A stretch of DNA of 33,237 nucleotides from Alphaproteobacteria bacterium (GTDB lineage Bacteria > Pseudomonadota > Alphaproteobacteria > JAJFIK01). The position numbers and the translations under genes are program-made. This document shows positions 1-8,398 of the stretch, in pieces. The notes under the pieces were generated by a model. It did no database searches, was not told the DNA's origin, and saw only the letters and a program-made list of their open reading frames with translations. The stretch is from assembly GCA_028280665.1 (NCBI GenBank), contig JANQLJ010000082.1:1-33237 (forward strand), read 5' to 3'. The first letter of the stretch is position 1. Each line of letters begins with the position of its first letter.

Positions 1-2
1 AG

Positions 3-1280
3 ATGAAGGCGCTCCTCACACGCGCCTTCCTCGCCGGGGTCGAAGCCGCGCATCCAGGCCGGTTTTTGGCGCACGATGACGTGCGCGCCGCCTTGCACGA
101 TTGGATGGCGGGCGCGAAGAGCCGTGTGCTGGTCCTTGGCGCGGGCAAGGCGTCGGCGGCGATGGCAACAGCGCTTGAGCGCGAATGGGCAAGCCTTGGG
201 GGCCTCCCGCTTGAGGGGCTCGTGGTCACGCGCGCGGGCTATGAAACAAAAACAGGCTCAATCGAAATCGCAACCGGCGGACATCCCCACCCTTCGTCTG
301 AAAGCGCCGAGATCGCAGCGCGCATGCTCAAGATGGCGAAGGACCTCACTGCAGATGATTTGCTTATTGGGCTTTGGTCCGGGGGTGGATCGTCTCTGCT
401 GGCTGCCCCGCCGGAAACCCTTCCCTTTGAAGAGTTCCTTGTGCTGACGAAATCGCTGCTCACCTCCGGCGCTGACATTCACGAGATCAACACCACTCGC
501 AAACATCTTTCCCGGATAAGCGGGGGACGGCTGGCGCAAGCGGCGGCGCCTGCGTCCCTCCTTAACCTGGTGATTCCAGATGTTGCGGGAGGCGACGATA
601 GTGAGCGTCTTAGCGCCATCGCCTCGGGCCCTTGCATGCCCGACCCGACCACAGTGGAAGACGCCCGCACCGTGCTGGCGCGGTACGGTCTTGACGCAGC
701 TGCCAAAGCGCTCAGCGAAACCCCCAAGACCTGGGCCGAGATGGGCGTGGCCAACCACAGCATGATCGTGATGGAGAACGCGCTTGCGATTGATGGGGCC
801 GCCGCAGTCCTCAAAGAAGCAGGCTTCACCGCCGCAAGCACGGAAGTCACCGGCGAAGCGCGCGATGCCGCCAAGGCTCATGCCACGTGTGCATTGAAGC
901 TCACTCAGCAGGACGCCCGCGCTGCCATTGTGACCAGTGGCGAGCTGACGGTTACCGTCGAAGGCTCCGGCAAAGGTGGCCCCAATCAGGAATACGCTCT
1001 TACGCTTGCATTGGCGCTTGAAGGTACTGACGGCATTGCCGCGCTGGCGGGCGACACGGACGGCATTGACGGTATCGGCGAAGCGGCGGGCGCGTTCGTT
1101 TTCCCAGATACCCTGGAACGCATGCGCAAGGCAGGGATCGACCCGGAGGCCGCCCTCGACAACAACGATTCCGGGACCGCCTTCGCGGCCATCGGCGATC
1201 TTCTTATCACCGGGCCCACCTTCACCAACGTCAATGATTTGCGTCTGATCGTTATCAATGGTTTACAAAGTCCTGATTAG
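3..1280 (+). CDS. gckA: glycerate 2-kinase (GCK/MOFRL family)
   Basis: ATP-dependent glycerate 2-kinase, making 2-phosphoglycerate in the cytoplasm. The family was historically called TtuD, 'hydroxypyruvate reductase'. The 425 residues show the N-terminal GCK (DUF4147) domain with GAGKASAAMA near residues 46-55 and LWSGGGSSLL near 124-133. The C-terminal MOFRL domain has GSGKGGPNQEYALTLALAL and GDTDGIDGIGEAAGAF. Length is normal for the family. The ATG lies two bases from the window edge, so a start further upstream cannot be excluded. Pyruvate kinase follows 42 bp later on the same strand, the pairing seen in alphaproteobacterial glycerate/tartrate utilisation loci (ttuD-ttuE). Glycerate would thus enter lower glycolysis as 2-phosphoglycerate, with enolase encoded elsewhere. 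Confidence 0.92.
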   Translation: MKALLTRAFLAGVEAAHPGRFLAHDDVRAALHDWMAGAKSRVLVLGAGKASAAMATALEREWASLGGLPLEGLVVTRAGYETKTGSIEIATGGHPHPSSESAEIAARMLKMAKDLTADDLLIGLWSGGGSSLLAAPPETLPFEEFLVLTKSLLTSGADIHEINTTRKHLSRISGGRLAQAAAPASLLNLVIPDVAGGDDSERLSAIASGPCMPDPTTVEDARTVLARYGLDAAAKALSETPKTWAEMGVANHSMIVMENALAIDGAAAVLKEAGFTAASTEVTGEARDAAKAHATCALKLTQQDARAAIVTSGELTVTVEGSGKGGPNQEYALTLALALEGTDGIAALAGDTDGIDGIGEAAGAFVFPDTLERMRKAGIDPEAALDNNDSGTAFAAIGDLLITGPTFTNVNDLRLIVINGLQSPD

Positions 1281-1322
1281 CTCCCGCGCGTAGCGCCCCC
1301 CGATTCGGCAGCGAAGGCCCCC

Positions 1323-2747
1323 ATGCAGCGCCGTCAACGCAATGTGAAAATCCTCGCAACCCTCGGTCCCTCGGCCCGGACCGCCCAAGAAATCGAGGCG
1401 CTGTTTGAAGCGGGCGCCGATGTCTTCCGCATCAACATGAGCCATACGGATCACGCAACACTGGCCGAGCTGCACGGGCGATTGCGCGAGCTTGAAAAAA
1501 GCCAGAACCGGCCCATCGCGATCCTTGTCGACCTGCAGGGCCCCAAGTTGCGCATCGGCAAGTTCAAAGACGGCAAGATCAAACTCAAGAAGGGCGCATC
1601 GTTCCGCCTCGATCTCGACGCGGCCGCCGGGGATGAGACGCGGGTGAACCTGCCGCACCCCGAAGTGTTCGAAGCGCTCTCCGCCGGTCACACGTTGCTG
1701 CTCAACGATGGCCGCATTCGCTTGCGCGTGACCGCTGCCGCGGCTGACCACGCGGAAACGGAAGTCATCGTGGGCGGCAAACTCGCCGACAAAAAAGGCG
1801 TAAACGTTCCCGACACGATCTTGCCGCTTGATGCGCTTTCGGAAAAAGACCGTGCTGACCTTAATCGCGCGCTCGAGTTAGGCGTCGATTGGATCGCGCT
1901 TTCGTTCGTGCAGCGCCCGGCGGATATTGCCGAGACAAAGAAGATCGTCGCGGGCCGCGCGGGTGTGATGGCAAAAATCGAAAAACCCGCCGCGCTCGAC
2001 CACATGTACGAGATTATCGAGCTGGCCGACGCCATCATGGTGGCGCGCGGCGATCTGGGGGTCGAACTTCCCGTGGAAGAAGTCCCGCCCTGGCAAAAGC
2101 GGATCGTGCGCGCGGCAAGGCGCATGGGCCGCCCGGTGGTGGTGGCGACGCAAATGCTCGAAAGCATGATCAGCGCGCCCGTCCCCACGCGGGCGGAGGT
2201 CTCCGACGTCTCGAACGCCATCTATGACGGTGCCGATGCGCTGATGCTGTCGGCGGAATCCGCCGCGGGTGAATACCCCGCCGAAGCGGTCGCCATGATG
2301 AACCGCATCGCCGAAACCGTCGAAGAAGACCCGTCTTATCAGTCGCTCCTTGACATGCAGCGCATCGAGCCCGAACCCACCACCGCCGATGCCATGATGA
2401 CCGCCGCGCGCGCGGTGACCGACACCATCCGCATCGCCTCCATCGTTTGCTATACGACTTCCGGATCGACGGGCTTACGTGCGGCGCGCGAGCGGCCAAC
2501 GGTGCCCATCCTCGCCTTCACGCCGGTGCCGGAAACGGCGCGGCGCTTAACGCTCGCCTGGGGCGTTCACTGCGTGCTGACCGAAGACGCAAAAGACTTC
2601 GACGATATGGTCGGGCGCGCCTGCGCCATTGCCCAACGCGAGGGCTTTGCCCGCGACGGCGAACGCATCGTGGTGACCGCGGGCCTTCCGTTTGGCACCC
2701 CCGGTGCAACGAACCTGTTGCGTATCGTTTACGTAGGGCGCGATTAA
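1323..2747 (+). CDS. pyk: pyruvate kinase
   Basis: Converts phosphoenolpyruvate and ADP to pyruvate and ATP in the last step of glycolysis. The 474 residues match a full bacterial enzyme. The N-terminal NVKILATLGPSAR and FRINMSH segments carry substrate-binding residues. The active-site signature region AKIEKPAALDHMYEI is followed by ADAIMVARGDLGVELP, then VVATQMLESM and NAIYDGADALMLSAESAAGEYP. The C-terminal allosteric domain follows from about residue 355. It lies 42 bp after gckA on the same strand and is probably co-transcribed. Its stop codon overlaps the stop of the convergent TPR gene by four bases (2744-2747). Confidence 0.96.
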   Translation: MQRRQRNVKILATLGPSARTAQEIEALFEAGADVFRINMSHTDHATLAELHGRLRELEKSQNRPIAILVDLQGPKLRIGKFKDGKIKLKKGASFRLDLDAAAGDETRVNLPHPEVFEALSAGHTLLLNDGRIRLRVTAAAADHAETEVIVGGKLADKKGVNVPDTILPLDALSEKDRADLNRALELGVDWIALSFVQRPADIAETKKIVAGRAGVMAKIEKPAALDHMYEIIELADAIMVARGDLGVELPVEEVPPWQKRIVRAARRMGRPVVVATQMLESMISAPVPTRAEVSDVSNAIYDGADALMLSAESAAGEYPAEAVAMMNRIAETVEEDPSYQSLLDMQRIEPEPTTADAMMTAARAVTDTIRIASIVCYTTSGSTGLRAARERPTVPILAFTPVPETARRLTLAWGVHCVLTEDAKDFDDMVGRACAIAQREGFARDGERIVVTAGLPFGTPGATNLLRIVYVGRD

Positions 2748-3304
2748 AGCCCGGCGCCGCCCCGGGCAAGCGTGCTGTGGCGGGCAAGCTGCTCGACCAG
2801 ATCTTCACTCAAGGGGTAATACCGCTGCGCCTCGCGCGTCGTGGCGAGCGCGCTTGCGTAACGGCCCTGTGCCTCGAAGGTGCGCGCCAAGAGGCCAAGC
2901 CCCGCGTAGTAATCGGGTGCAAGCTCCACGGCGGCGATGGCGTCTTCGAACGCGGCATCAACATCACCCATATTGAGCCGCACGTTACCGCGCAGCACTA
3001 GGGCGGCGATCAGGCCCTCGTCGAGCACCAGCGCCCGCGTTAGCTTATAAAGCGCGGCCTGACGGTCGCCCTCCTCCACCACGACTTCGGATTGAGCGTA
3101 AAGCACCTCGGCGCTGGGGCTTTCGGATTCCGCATAGACCTCGCGCAGAGCGCCCGCGAGCTCCGCCGCCTCGTCCGCCGAGCCCGCGGTGGCGAGCCGG
3201 GCGGTCAGCACATCGGCGATCCCGGGCCGGGCGCCTTCTTCCACAGCGGCGGCAAGGCCCGTCATAAAGACCAATGAAACAACAATGGCTGCGATTCTGC
3301 CCAT
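2744..3304 (-). CDS. small exported TPR-like protein
   Basis: A 186-residue hypothetical protein. I chose the ATG at 3304 because it begins a clean Sec signal peptide (MGRIAAIVVSLVFMTGLAAA); longer reading lacks one. The mature part has helical repeats of tetratricopeptide type, for example AALVLRGNVRLNMGDVDAAF and YYAGLGLLARTFEAQGRYAS, so it probably acts as a periplasmic protein-binding scaffold. No catalytic motif is visible. It lies downstream of rpmJ on the same strand, but the terminator at 3396-3435 separates them, so it probably has its own promoter. The specific role is unknown. Confidence 0.75.
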   Translation of the reverse strand: MGRIAAIVVSLVFMTGLAAAVEEGARPGIADVLTARLATAGSADEAAELAGALREVYAESESPSAEVLYAQSEVVVEEGDRQAALYKLTRALVLDEGLIAALVLRGNVRLNMGDVDAAFEDAIAAVELAPDYYAGLGLLARTFEAQGRYASALATTREAQRYYPLSEDLVEQLARHSTLARGGAGL

Positions 3305-3395
3305 GGACTGATGATAGGGGCATTGCCGCCCCGGGGCCAAGGCGCCACAGCCCGGTAAGAGGTCAATTCCGGTTAATCATGAAGGAGGGCCGCGA

Positions 3396-3435
3396 AAAAC
3401 AAAAGCCGCGCGGGAAAGCCCGGCGCGGCTTCAAA
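3396..3435 (-). terminator. rho-independent terminator of rpmJ
   Basis: A perfect 9-bp inverted repeat pairs AAGCCGCGC (3403-3411) with GCGCGGCTT (3423-3431), and three more G-C pairs lie inside the loop. Read on the minus strand it is followed by a T-rich run (complement of 3395-3402). It lies about 20 bp downstream of the rpmJ stop codon and upstream of the TPR gene. Confidence 0.8.
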
Positions 3436-3453
3436 AAAGGGCAAGATCGCGCC

Positions 3454-3579
3454 TTAGCCCTGACGGGCCTTGAAGCGCTTTTTGACTTTGTTGATCACGT
3501 AAAGACGCCCGCGGCGGCGGACGATCTTGCAGTCCTTGTCGCGGTTTTTCAGCGTCTTAATGGAATTCCGTACTTTCAT
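3454..3579 (-). CDS. rpmJ: 50S ribosomal protein L36
   Basis: A 41-residue ribosomal protein beginning [20 protein letters not shown] and ending KRFKARQG. This is the longer alphaproteobacterial form with the RRRGRVYVINK segment. It is very basic, as expected for an rRNA-binding protein. The classical zinc ligands are mostly absent (only one Cys, in KDCKIV), so this looks like the zinc-independent C-minus form. It stands as a single-gene transcription unit: a strong promoter lies 50-80 bp upstream and a hairpin terminator follows. Confidence 0.95.
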   Translation of the reverse strand: MKVRNSIKTLKNRDKDCKIVRRRGRLYVINKVKKRFKARQG

Positions 3580-3631
3580 CGGTCCTGCCTCTTGTGCCCC
3601 GCGCCATTACCCCGGGCGCGAGAAGGCGCGG

Positions 3632-3660
3632 AACTTAGCCATGGCCCCTGGCCCTGTCAA
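3632..3660 (-). promoter_or_regulatory. sigma-70 type promoter of rpmJ
   Basis: On the minus strand there is a perfect -35 hexamer TTGACA (3655-3660), a 17-bp spacer and a weaker -10 TAAGTT (3632-3637). Transcription would start near 3625 and give a leader of about 45 nt before the rpmJ ATG at 3579. A perfect -35 with ideal spacing and an appropriate target gene make this convincing, although the -10 matches poorly. Confidence 0.6.
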
Positions 3661-3783
3661 CCGGCACAGGCCTTAGCGAAAATGTGAGGGAATCTGCCTC
3701 CCCCACAGGCCCCGAAGCGGCTATGATGCGCGCCTGGCGTTGGGGCGATATCGGCCATTAAGAGGTCTGTGGGAGTTTCCGGA

Positions 3784-4992
3784 ATGGCACATCGGTTGCG
3801 GAAGGGGTTGGCCCTGCTGACCCTGGGAGTGGGACTTTTGACGCCAACTCTGGCGGCGCTCGGCCAAGACGCCTTCGCCGCGTGGCGTGATGCGTTCCGC
3901 GCTGAAGCGCTGGCGGCCGGGATCGCGGCGGAGACCTTCGACCGGGCCTTTGAGGGGGTGACACTGAACCCCCGCGTGCTTGAGCTTGATGCTTTTCAGC
4001 CGGAGTTTACCCGTCCCATTTGGGAGTACCTTGATACCGCCGTATCGCAAACGCGGATCGACGGGGGCCGCGCGCGGCTTGCCGAGAACATGGACCTGCT
4101 CGCCGACCTCGAAGCCCGCTATGGCGTTGACCGCCATGTGGTGGTCGCGATCTGGGGCCTTGAAAGCAGCTACGGCGCCGTGCGCGGTGATACCTACATT
4201 ATCGAGGCCTTGGCGACGCTGGCTTACGATGGCCGCAGAGCGGCTTGGGCGCGCGAGCAACTTATCGCCGCGCTGCGCCTTCTTCAGGAAGGCAACATGG
4301 AACCGCGCGCCATGGTGGGCTCGTGGGCGGGTGCCATGGGGCACACTCAGTTTATCCCAACATCCTATACTCAGTATGCGGTGGATTATGACGGGGATGG
4401 CCGCCGCGACCTTATCAACACCCACGCGGATGCGCTCGCTTCGACCGCGAGTTATCTGGCGGCGTTTGGCTGGAACGAAAGTGCCAATTGGGGCTTTGAA
4501 GTGGTGCTGCCCGAAGCCTTCGATTTTGCCGTGGCAGGGCCCCAAAGTATGAAGACCATGGGCGAGTGGCGCGTTCTCGGCGTGATCAATGCGGACGGCG
4601 CACCCCTTCCCAACACGGGCGAGCCCGCCTCGATCATTCTGCCCGCAGGCGCGGGCGGGCCGGCGTTTCTGGTGCGCGAGAACTTCCGCGTCATCATGCG
4701 CTACAACAACTCGACCGCTTACGCGCTCGGTATTGCGCATCTGGCGGACCGCCTGCGCGGCCGCGCGCCATTTCTGGGCGACTGGCCGCGCGAGGAGCGC
4801 GCGCTTTCCCGCGGCGAACGCGTCGAGCTGCAAAGGCTGCTCGCGGCGGCCGGGTTTAATCCGGGGCCTGCCGACGGCATTGTCGGCGCGCGCACCCAGG
4901 CCGCCGTGCGCTCTTTCCAGCAGGCGCGGAACCTTCCCGCCGACGGCTTTGCGACGGTGACGCTGCTCGAACAGCTTCGCGCTGAGAACTAA
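3784..4992 (+). CDS. MltB-family lytic murein transglycosylase with peptidoglycan-binding domain
   Basis: Cleaves the MurNAc-GlcNAc bond of peptidoglycan, forming 1,6-anhydro ends in the periplasm. The 402-residue protein has an N-terminal signal segment (about 1-28, ending AALGQDA with no lipobox), an SLT_2 catalytic domain (about 30-330), and a C-terminal PG_binding_1 domain (about 345-398, with GFNPGPADGIVGARTQAAV). The catalytic glutamate is Glu127 in VVAIWGLESSYG. MGHTQFIPTSY and DYDGDGRRDL are also typical of MltB. The ATG at 3784 has GGAG eight bases upstream. An in-frame GTG at 3769 preceded by AAGAGG is an alternative start adding five residues. The gene ends 10 bp from the convergent MFS gene. 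Confidence 0.92.
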   Translation: MAHRLRKGLALLTLGVGLLTPTLAALGQDAFAAWRDAFRAEALAAGIAAETFDRAFEGVTLNPRVLELDAFQPEFTRPIWEYLDTAVSQTRIDGGRARLAENMDLLADLEARYGVDRHVVVAIWGLESSYGAVRGDTYIIEALATLAYDGRRAAWAREQLIAALRLLQEGNMEPRAMVGSWAGAMGHTQFIPTSYTQYAVDYDGDGRRDLINTHADALASTASYLAAFGWNESANWGFEVVLPEAFDFAVAGPQSMKTMGEWRVLGVINADGAPLPNTGEPASIILPAGAGGPAFLVRENFRVIMRYNNSTAYALGIAHLADRLRGRAPFLGDWPREERALSRGERVELQRLLAAAGFNPGPADGIVGARTQAAVRSFQQARNLPADGFATVTLLEQLRAEN

Positions 4993-5002
4993 ATAATGGG
5001 AA

Positions 5003-6346
5003 CTAGACATCAAGCGGCGGTGTTTCAGGCTCGTCGTCGAACACAAGCGCGGCCCGCTTGAACGCGGGGTCGAGCCAGGCAAACAGAATCACCACCGCCG
5101 CAATCGCGATCATCACCACGAACATGAGTGACGGATCGCGCCCGTAAAGCGCCTGCATCAAAAACGGGATCACGATAAAGCTCGCCGCGCCAAGGCCGCC
5201 GACAAGCCCAGTGACGCTGCCTTGCTCGGAACACCGCGCCGCAAGCGAGGCCGCGCCGATGATCCCCGGCCGTGCAAGTCCCAACCCCAGCCCGATGAGC
5301 ACCAGCCCAAAGATGAGCGTGCTGAAGTCGAGGGACAAGGCAAAAAGCAGCGCCCCCGCCGCCATGGCGATACAGCCATAGATGATCATTTGCCGGGCGG
5401 ACATGGAAACACGTTGAACGATCACGAGCTGCGCAAAGAGCGTCGACATGGCAAGAACGGTCAACGCAACGAAACCGGGTTCGGCCCCGTGCCCGCTTGC
5501 GCTTAGCTCGCCGGGTAGTTTGTCGATCATAAAGAAACTGACGGTTTGAATGGGGATCGCACCGGCGATGCCCAAAATAAAACTTGAAAGCACGAAGGAC
5601 CGGAAGCGCGGATCGAGCGGGTTGACGCGCGGTGTTTCCTCGCGCTTGCGCGGTGCGGTCTTTTCCGGCAGCAGCCGCCAGATGGCGACGGAGCTGACCA
5701 CGGCAACGCCCGCCACAAAGTAAAACGGCGCGGTAAGGCCGAAGAGGCTTGCGACAATACCGCCAAGGCCCGGACCGATGACCATGCCGAGCCCGAAGGC
5801 GGCGGCGATGCCCGCAAGCTCCTTCGTCCGGTCAAGGCGCGAAGTGCGGTCGGCGACATAGGCTTGCGCCGCCGCCATGGCGCCAGGACCAAGAGCGCCA
5901 TAGATCGTGCGCGAGGCGATCATCAGGGGATAGACGATGCTGAGGGCTATAAACCCGGCAATGCCCGCCCAAAGAACTGTGGCAAGCAGGATCGTCGAAA
6001 TCGCATATCCTGCGAGGCCGATGAGAATCACCGGTCGCCGCCCCATAAATTCCGACCGGCGCCCCCAGAAGGGGCTCATGAAAACCCAGATGGCGGCTGA
6101 AAGCGAAAAGACCGCGCTGGTGAGCGCTTCCGATATGCCAAGCTCGCGCGCCAAAGGCGGCAGGTTTGCGAACATGATGGTGTGGCCCATACCCAGACAA
6201 ATGAGGCACACGAAGAGCAGGCGAAAGGCGAACTTGCGCCGCCGTTCCATGGCGACCCGGTCGGCGATGGTTTCCGAAATCCGTAAGGATTCGGGCAAAG
6301 GCGGCTCGGCCTCAGCCGCCGCCGGGGCCTTTTGATCGGTGTCCAT
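5003..6346 (-). CDS. MFS transporter, drug-efflux type
   Basis: A 447-residue inner-membrane major facilitator with about 12 hydrophobic helices. A motif-A-like loop between helices 2 and 3 reads FWGRRSEFMGRRPVIL, and GLGMVIGPGLGG resembles the motif C of proton-driven antiporters (TetA/Bcr type). This supports proton-coupled export of a small molecule, but the substrate cannot be read from sequence. The start at the ATG 6346 puts an acidic, Pro/Ala-rich cytoplasmic tail of about 40 residues before helix 1; a longer GTG-initiated reading to 6454 is less likely. It is convergent with the transglycosylase and divergent from the barrel gene at 6592, with a 245-bp region between the two starts. 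Confidence 0.85.
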   Translation of the reverse strand: MDTDQKAPAAAEAEPPLPESLRISETIADRVAMERRRKFAFRLLFVCLICLGMGHTIMFANLPPLARELGISEALTSAVFSLSAAIWVFMSPFWGRRSEFMGRRPVILIGLAGYAISTILLATVLWAGIAGFIALSIVYPLMIASRTIYGALGPGAMAAAQAYVADRTSRLDRTKELAGIAAAFGLGMVIGPGLGGIVASLFGLTAPFYFVAGVAVVSSVAIWRLLPEKTAPRKREETPRVNPLDPRFRSFVLSSFILGIAGAIPIQTVSFFMIDKLPGELSASGHGAEPGFVALTVLAMSTLFAQLVIVQRVSMSARQMIIYGCIAMAAGALLFALSLDFSTLIFGLVLIGLGLGLARPGIIGAASLAARCSEQGSVTGLVGGLGAASFIVIPFLMQALYGRDPSLMFVVMIAIAAVVILFAWLDPAFKRAALVFDDEPETPPLDV

Positions 6347-6591
6347 CTGGGGCCCCAAAATCAAAGAAACTTGTCCCAAAATAGAACGGGACGCGCTGCA
6401 CTGCAAAAAACACCCGGATTCCTGGGGAATTTTCCGAAAAGCCCGGTGATGCACAAGGGCAACGATCAGCGGCGGATTTACCCCGATTTGTCCCGGTTTA
6501 CTAGGAATTTAGGGGGCCGTTCCTATACTATTTACGTTGGACTCTGCCCGGAATCCCCGTGGCGGAGCCCGTTGGGATAAGTAGGATCACC

Positions 6592-7293
6592 ATGATGCGC
6601 CTGATGCGCGGTATTTCTGCAGGGATCGTCGCCCTCGCTGCCCTTGGCGGCGGGATGGCGCATGCCCAGGAAGAAACCCGCGGCTATTGGGTCAACCCGG
6701 CCCTTACGGGCACCTTGCAGGCGGACGAAAGCGCCGATCAGCTCTCAGCTTCCGCGGCTGCAGGGGAAGATCTCGCTCTTGGGTTCACGCTCAACGGCTT
6801 TGCCGGGATCACCGGCGAGCTTGAGCTGGGACGTGTCATGCTTAGCCCCGACGCAACGGACGAACGCATCAACACCTACGGCCACTCGGCCCTTGGCGGC
6901 GGCCAGGTGGACGAAGCGGTGGGCGAGGCGAGCGTCAACCTGAACCTTACCGAACGTCTGCAGCTTTCAACGTCCTACGCGCGCGAGGAAGCCGACCCGA
7001 CCTTGTTCGCGGGCACCACGGTTTTCGAGGATGAGATTTCAACTGAGTTCACTTACTCGATTACACCGCGCTTTGCCATTAGCGCGCGCGGCACGCGCAG
7101 CGTTTCGGCTGACAACAATCTTGCCGAGGTCGAAGACTTTACCGGCGACAGCGCCGCGCTGAACGCGGAATACCAGTTCATGCCCTACTTCAGCGGCGCG
7201 GTGAACTATACCTATCAGAGTTATGACGGCCAGGAAGGCGTGTTACGCCATGACGAGTCGACCTTGTCGCTGTCACTGACCGGCCGCTTCTAG
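6592..7293 (+). CDS. small outer-membrane beta-barrel protein
   Basis: A 233-residue exported protein. The ATG at 6592 follows GTAGGA with good spacing and starts a signal peptide ending GGGMAHAQ (cleavage near residue 26). The mature part consists of alternating amphipathic strands such as LQLSTSYAREE, ISTEFTYSITPRFAISARGT and FSGAVNYTYQSYDG. It ends in the LSLSLTGRF strand with the terminal Phe used for BAM recognition. It resembles the putative beta-barrel porin 2 group, but no ligand can be assigned. A TATACT hexamer at 6524-6529 may be its -10, without a matching -35. Its last 21 bases overlap the end of the convergent LD-carboxypeptidase gene. Confidence 0.75.
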   Translation: MMRLMRGISAGIVALAALGGGMAHAQEETRGYWVNPALTGTLQADESADQLSASAAAGEDLALGFTLNGFAGITGELELGRVMLSPDATDERINTYGHSALGGGQVDEAVGEASVNLNLTERLQLSTSYAREEADPTLFAGTTVFEDEISTEFTYSITPRFAISARGTRSVSADNNLAEVEDFTGDSAALNAEYQFMPYFSGAVNYTYQSYDGQEGVLRHDESTLSLSLTGRF

Positions 7294-8247
7294 TTTCACT
7301 TCTTCAATTGGACTTGAGATCGACAGCGCGCACCCTGCGTCGCTCGCGCTCATTTTAACCGGCACGCCCATGGGCAGCGTCGCTTTGCGCGGGCCGTGGC
7401 CCGCAGGCACATTCGCGATCACCGGAACCCCCGGAAAATGGCCGAGAATCATTTCTAGGTCTGTCTTGCCAAAGGGCACATTGCCGTCTTCCACCTCGAC
7501 AAGATCAGAGATGATCACCCCGGCAACCCCTTCAAGCATACCGGCCCGGCGCAGCTGCACGAGCGCGCGGTCGAGCCGGTAGACATATTCCGACACGTCC
7601 TCCAAAAGCAAAATGGCGCCTTCGGCGGAGAACTTCCACCCCGTCCCCGCAAGGCTTGCCAAGACGGTGATGTTGCCCCCGACGATGGGCGCTTCGACCT
7701 CGCCCCGCCGAAGAACCGTGGCACCGTTGCAAAGGTTCGGCCAATCCTGGTAAGTGCCGCGCAAGGCTTCCAATAGGCCACGAAGCGTTTGTTCATCCTC
7801 CACCGTTCCCCCGTCCTGCAAGTCTCGCACCATGGGACCGTGAAAGGCCGGCATTCCGCATTCAAACACAAGCGTGTTCAGGATCGCTGTAATGTCGCTG
7901 TAGCCGATAAACGGTTTGGGATGCTTGGCAATCTCGGACCAATCGATGCGGTCGAGAAGGCGCGGCGAGCCGTAACCGCCCCGCGCACAGAGAATGACGT
8001 CAATGTTGGGATTCGTGAACGCGTCCATGATGCTTTTGGCGCGTGCGCGGTCCGTGCCGCCGAACTGGCCGTCGCGGTCGAACAAGTGCGGGCACGGATC
8101 GACCCTGAACTTGTGTTTCTTGAGCGTCATGGCGCCATGAACGATGTCGGCTTCGGTCACGAAATTGGCCGGCGCAACCATGCGGATCACGGCGCCCTCG
8201 GGGACAGGCTCGTGCGGTTTTAGCGCTGGGGTCATTGAATCGACCAT
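7273..8247 (-). CDS. LD-carboxypeptidase (peptidase family S66)
   Basis: Serine peptidase of the LdcA/MccF family. LdcA members remove the terminal D-Ala from murein tetrapeptides during cytoplasmic recycling; MccF-type members hydrolyse microcin C. The 324-residue protein shows RGGYGSPRLLDRIDW (about 89-103) and the nucleophile Ser117 in FIGYSDIT. Glu216 in LLLEDVSEYVYRLDR and His284 in PAGHGP complete a Ser-Glu-His triad with the spacing of Pseudomonas LdcA. No signal peptide is present, consistent with a cytosolic enzyme. I chose the ATG at 8247; a second ATG at 8235 is possible and neither has a strong ribosome site. Murein recycling is favoured because a transglycosylase is nearby. Confidence 0.88.
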   Translation of the reverse strand: MVDSMTPALKPHEPVPEGAVIRMVAPANFVTEADIVHGAMTLKKHKFRVDPCPHLFDRDGQFGGTDRARAKSIMDAFTNPNIDVILCARGGYGSPRLLDRIDWSEIAKHPKPFIGYSDITAILNTLVFECGMPAFHGPMVRDLQDGGTVEDEQTLRGLLEALRGTYQDWPNLCNGATVLRRGEVEAPIVGGNITVLASLAGTGWKFSAEGAILLLEDVSEYVYRLDRALVQLRRAGMLEGVAGVIISDLVEVEDGNVPFGKTDLEMILGHFPGVPVIANVPAGHGPRKATLPMGVPVKMSASDAGCALSISSPIEEVKLEAAGQ

Positions 8248-8398
8248 TGCTTGCCAAAAAACCCTGGGCTTGCCAGAAAATCTTGGCGATTGGACGGCAT
8301 TCGCCCTCAAAAGGCAATATCGGCGGCCCGCTGTCCGTCCCAATCCCAGCCCGATCATGCCTTGATCTTACCCCGCTTCACGAGGAAAAATCCGCCCC

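Noticed and set aside
2447-3001. Long plus-strand frame overlapping the pyk end and the TPR gene
   Set aside because: It is out of frame with pyk, Arg-rich shadow sequence, and lies antisense to a protein with signal peptide and TPR repeats.
3721-5082. Long minus-strand frame opposite the MltB-type gene
   Set aside because: The plus strand carries an unmistakable MltB sequence with catalytic motifs; the antisense frame is an effect of high GC.
6497-6529. TTTACT / TATACT as a full promoter for the barrel gene
   Set aside because: The spacer is 21 bp, too long; only the TATACT is kept as a possible -10.
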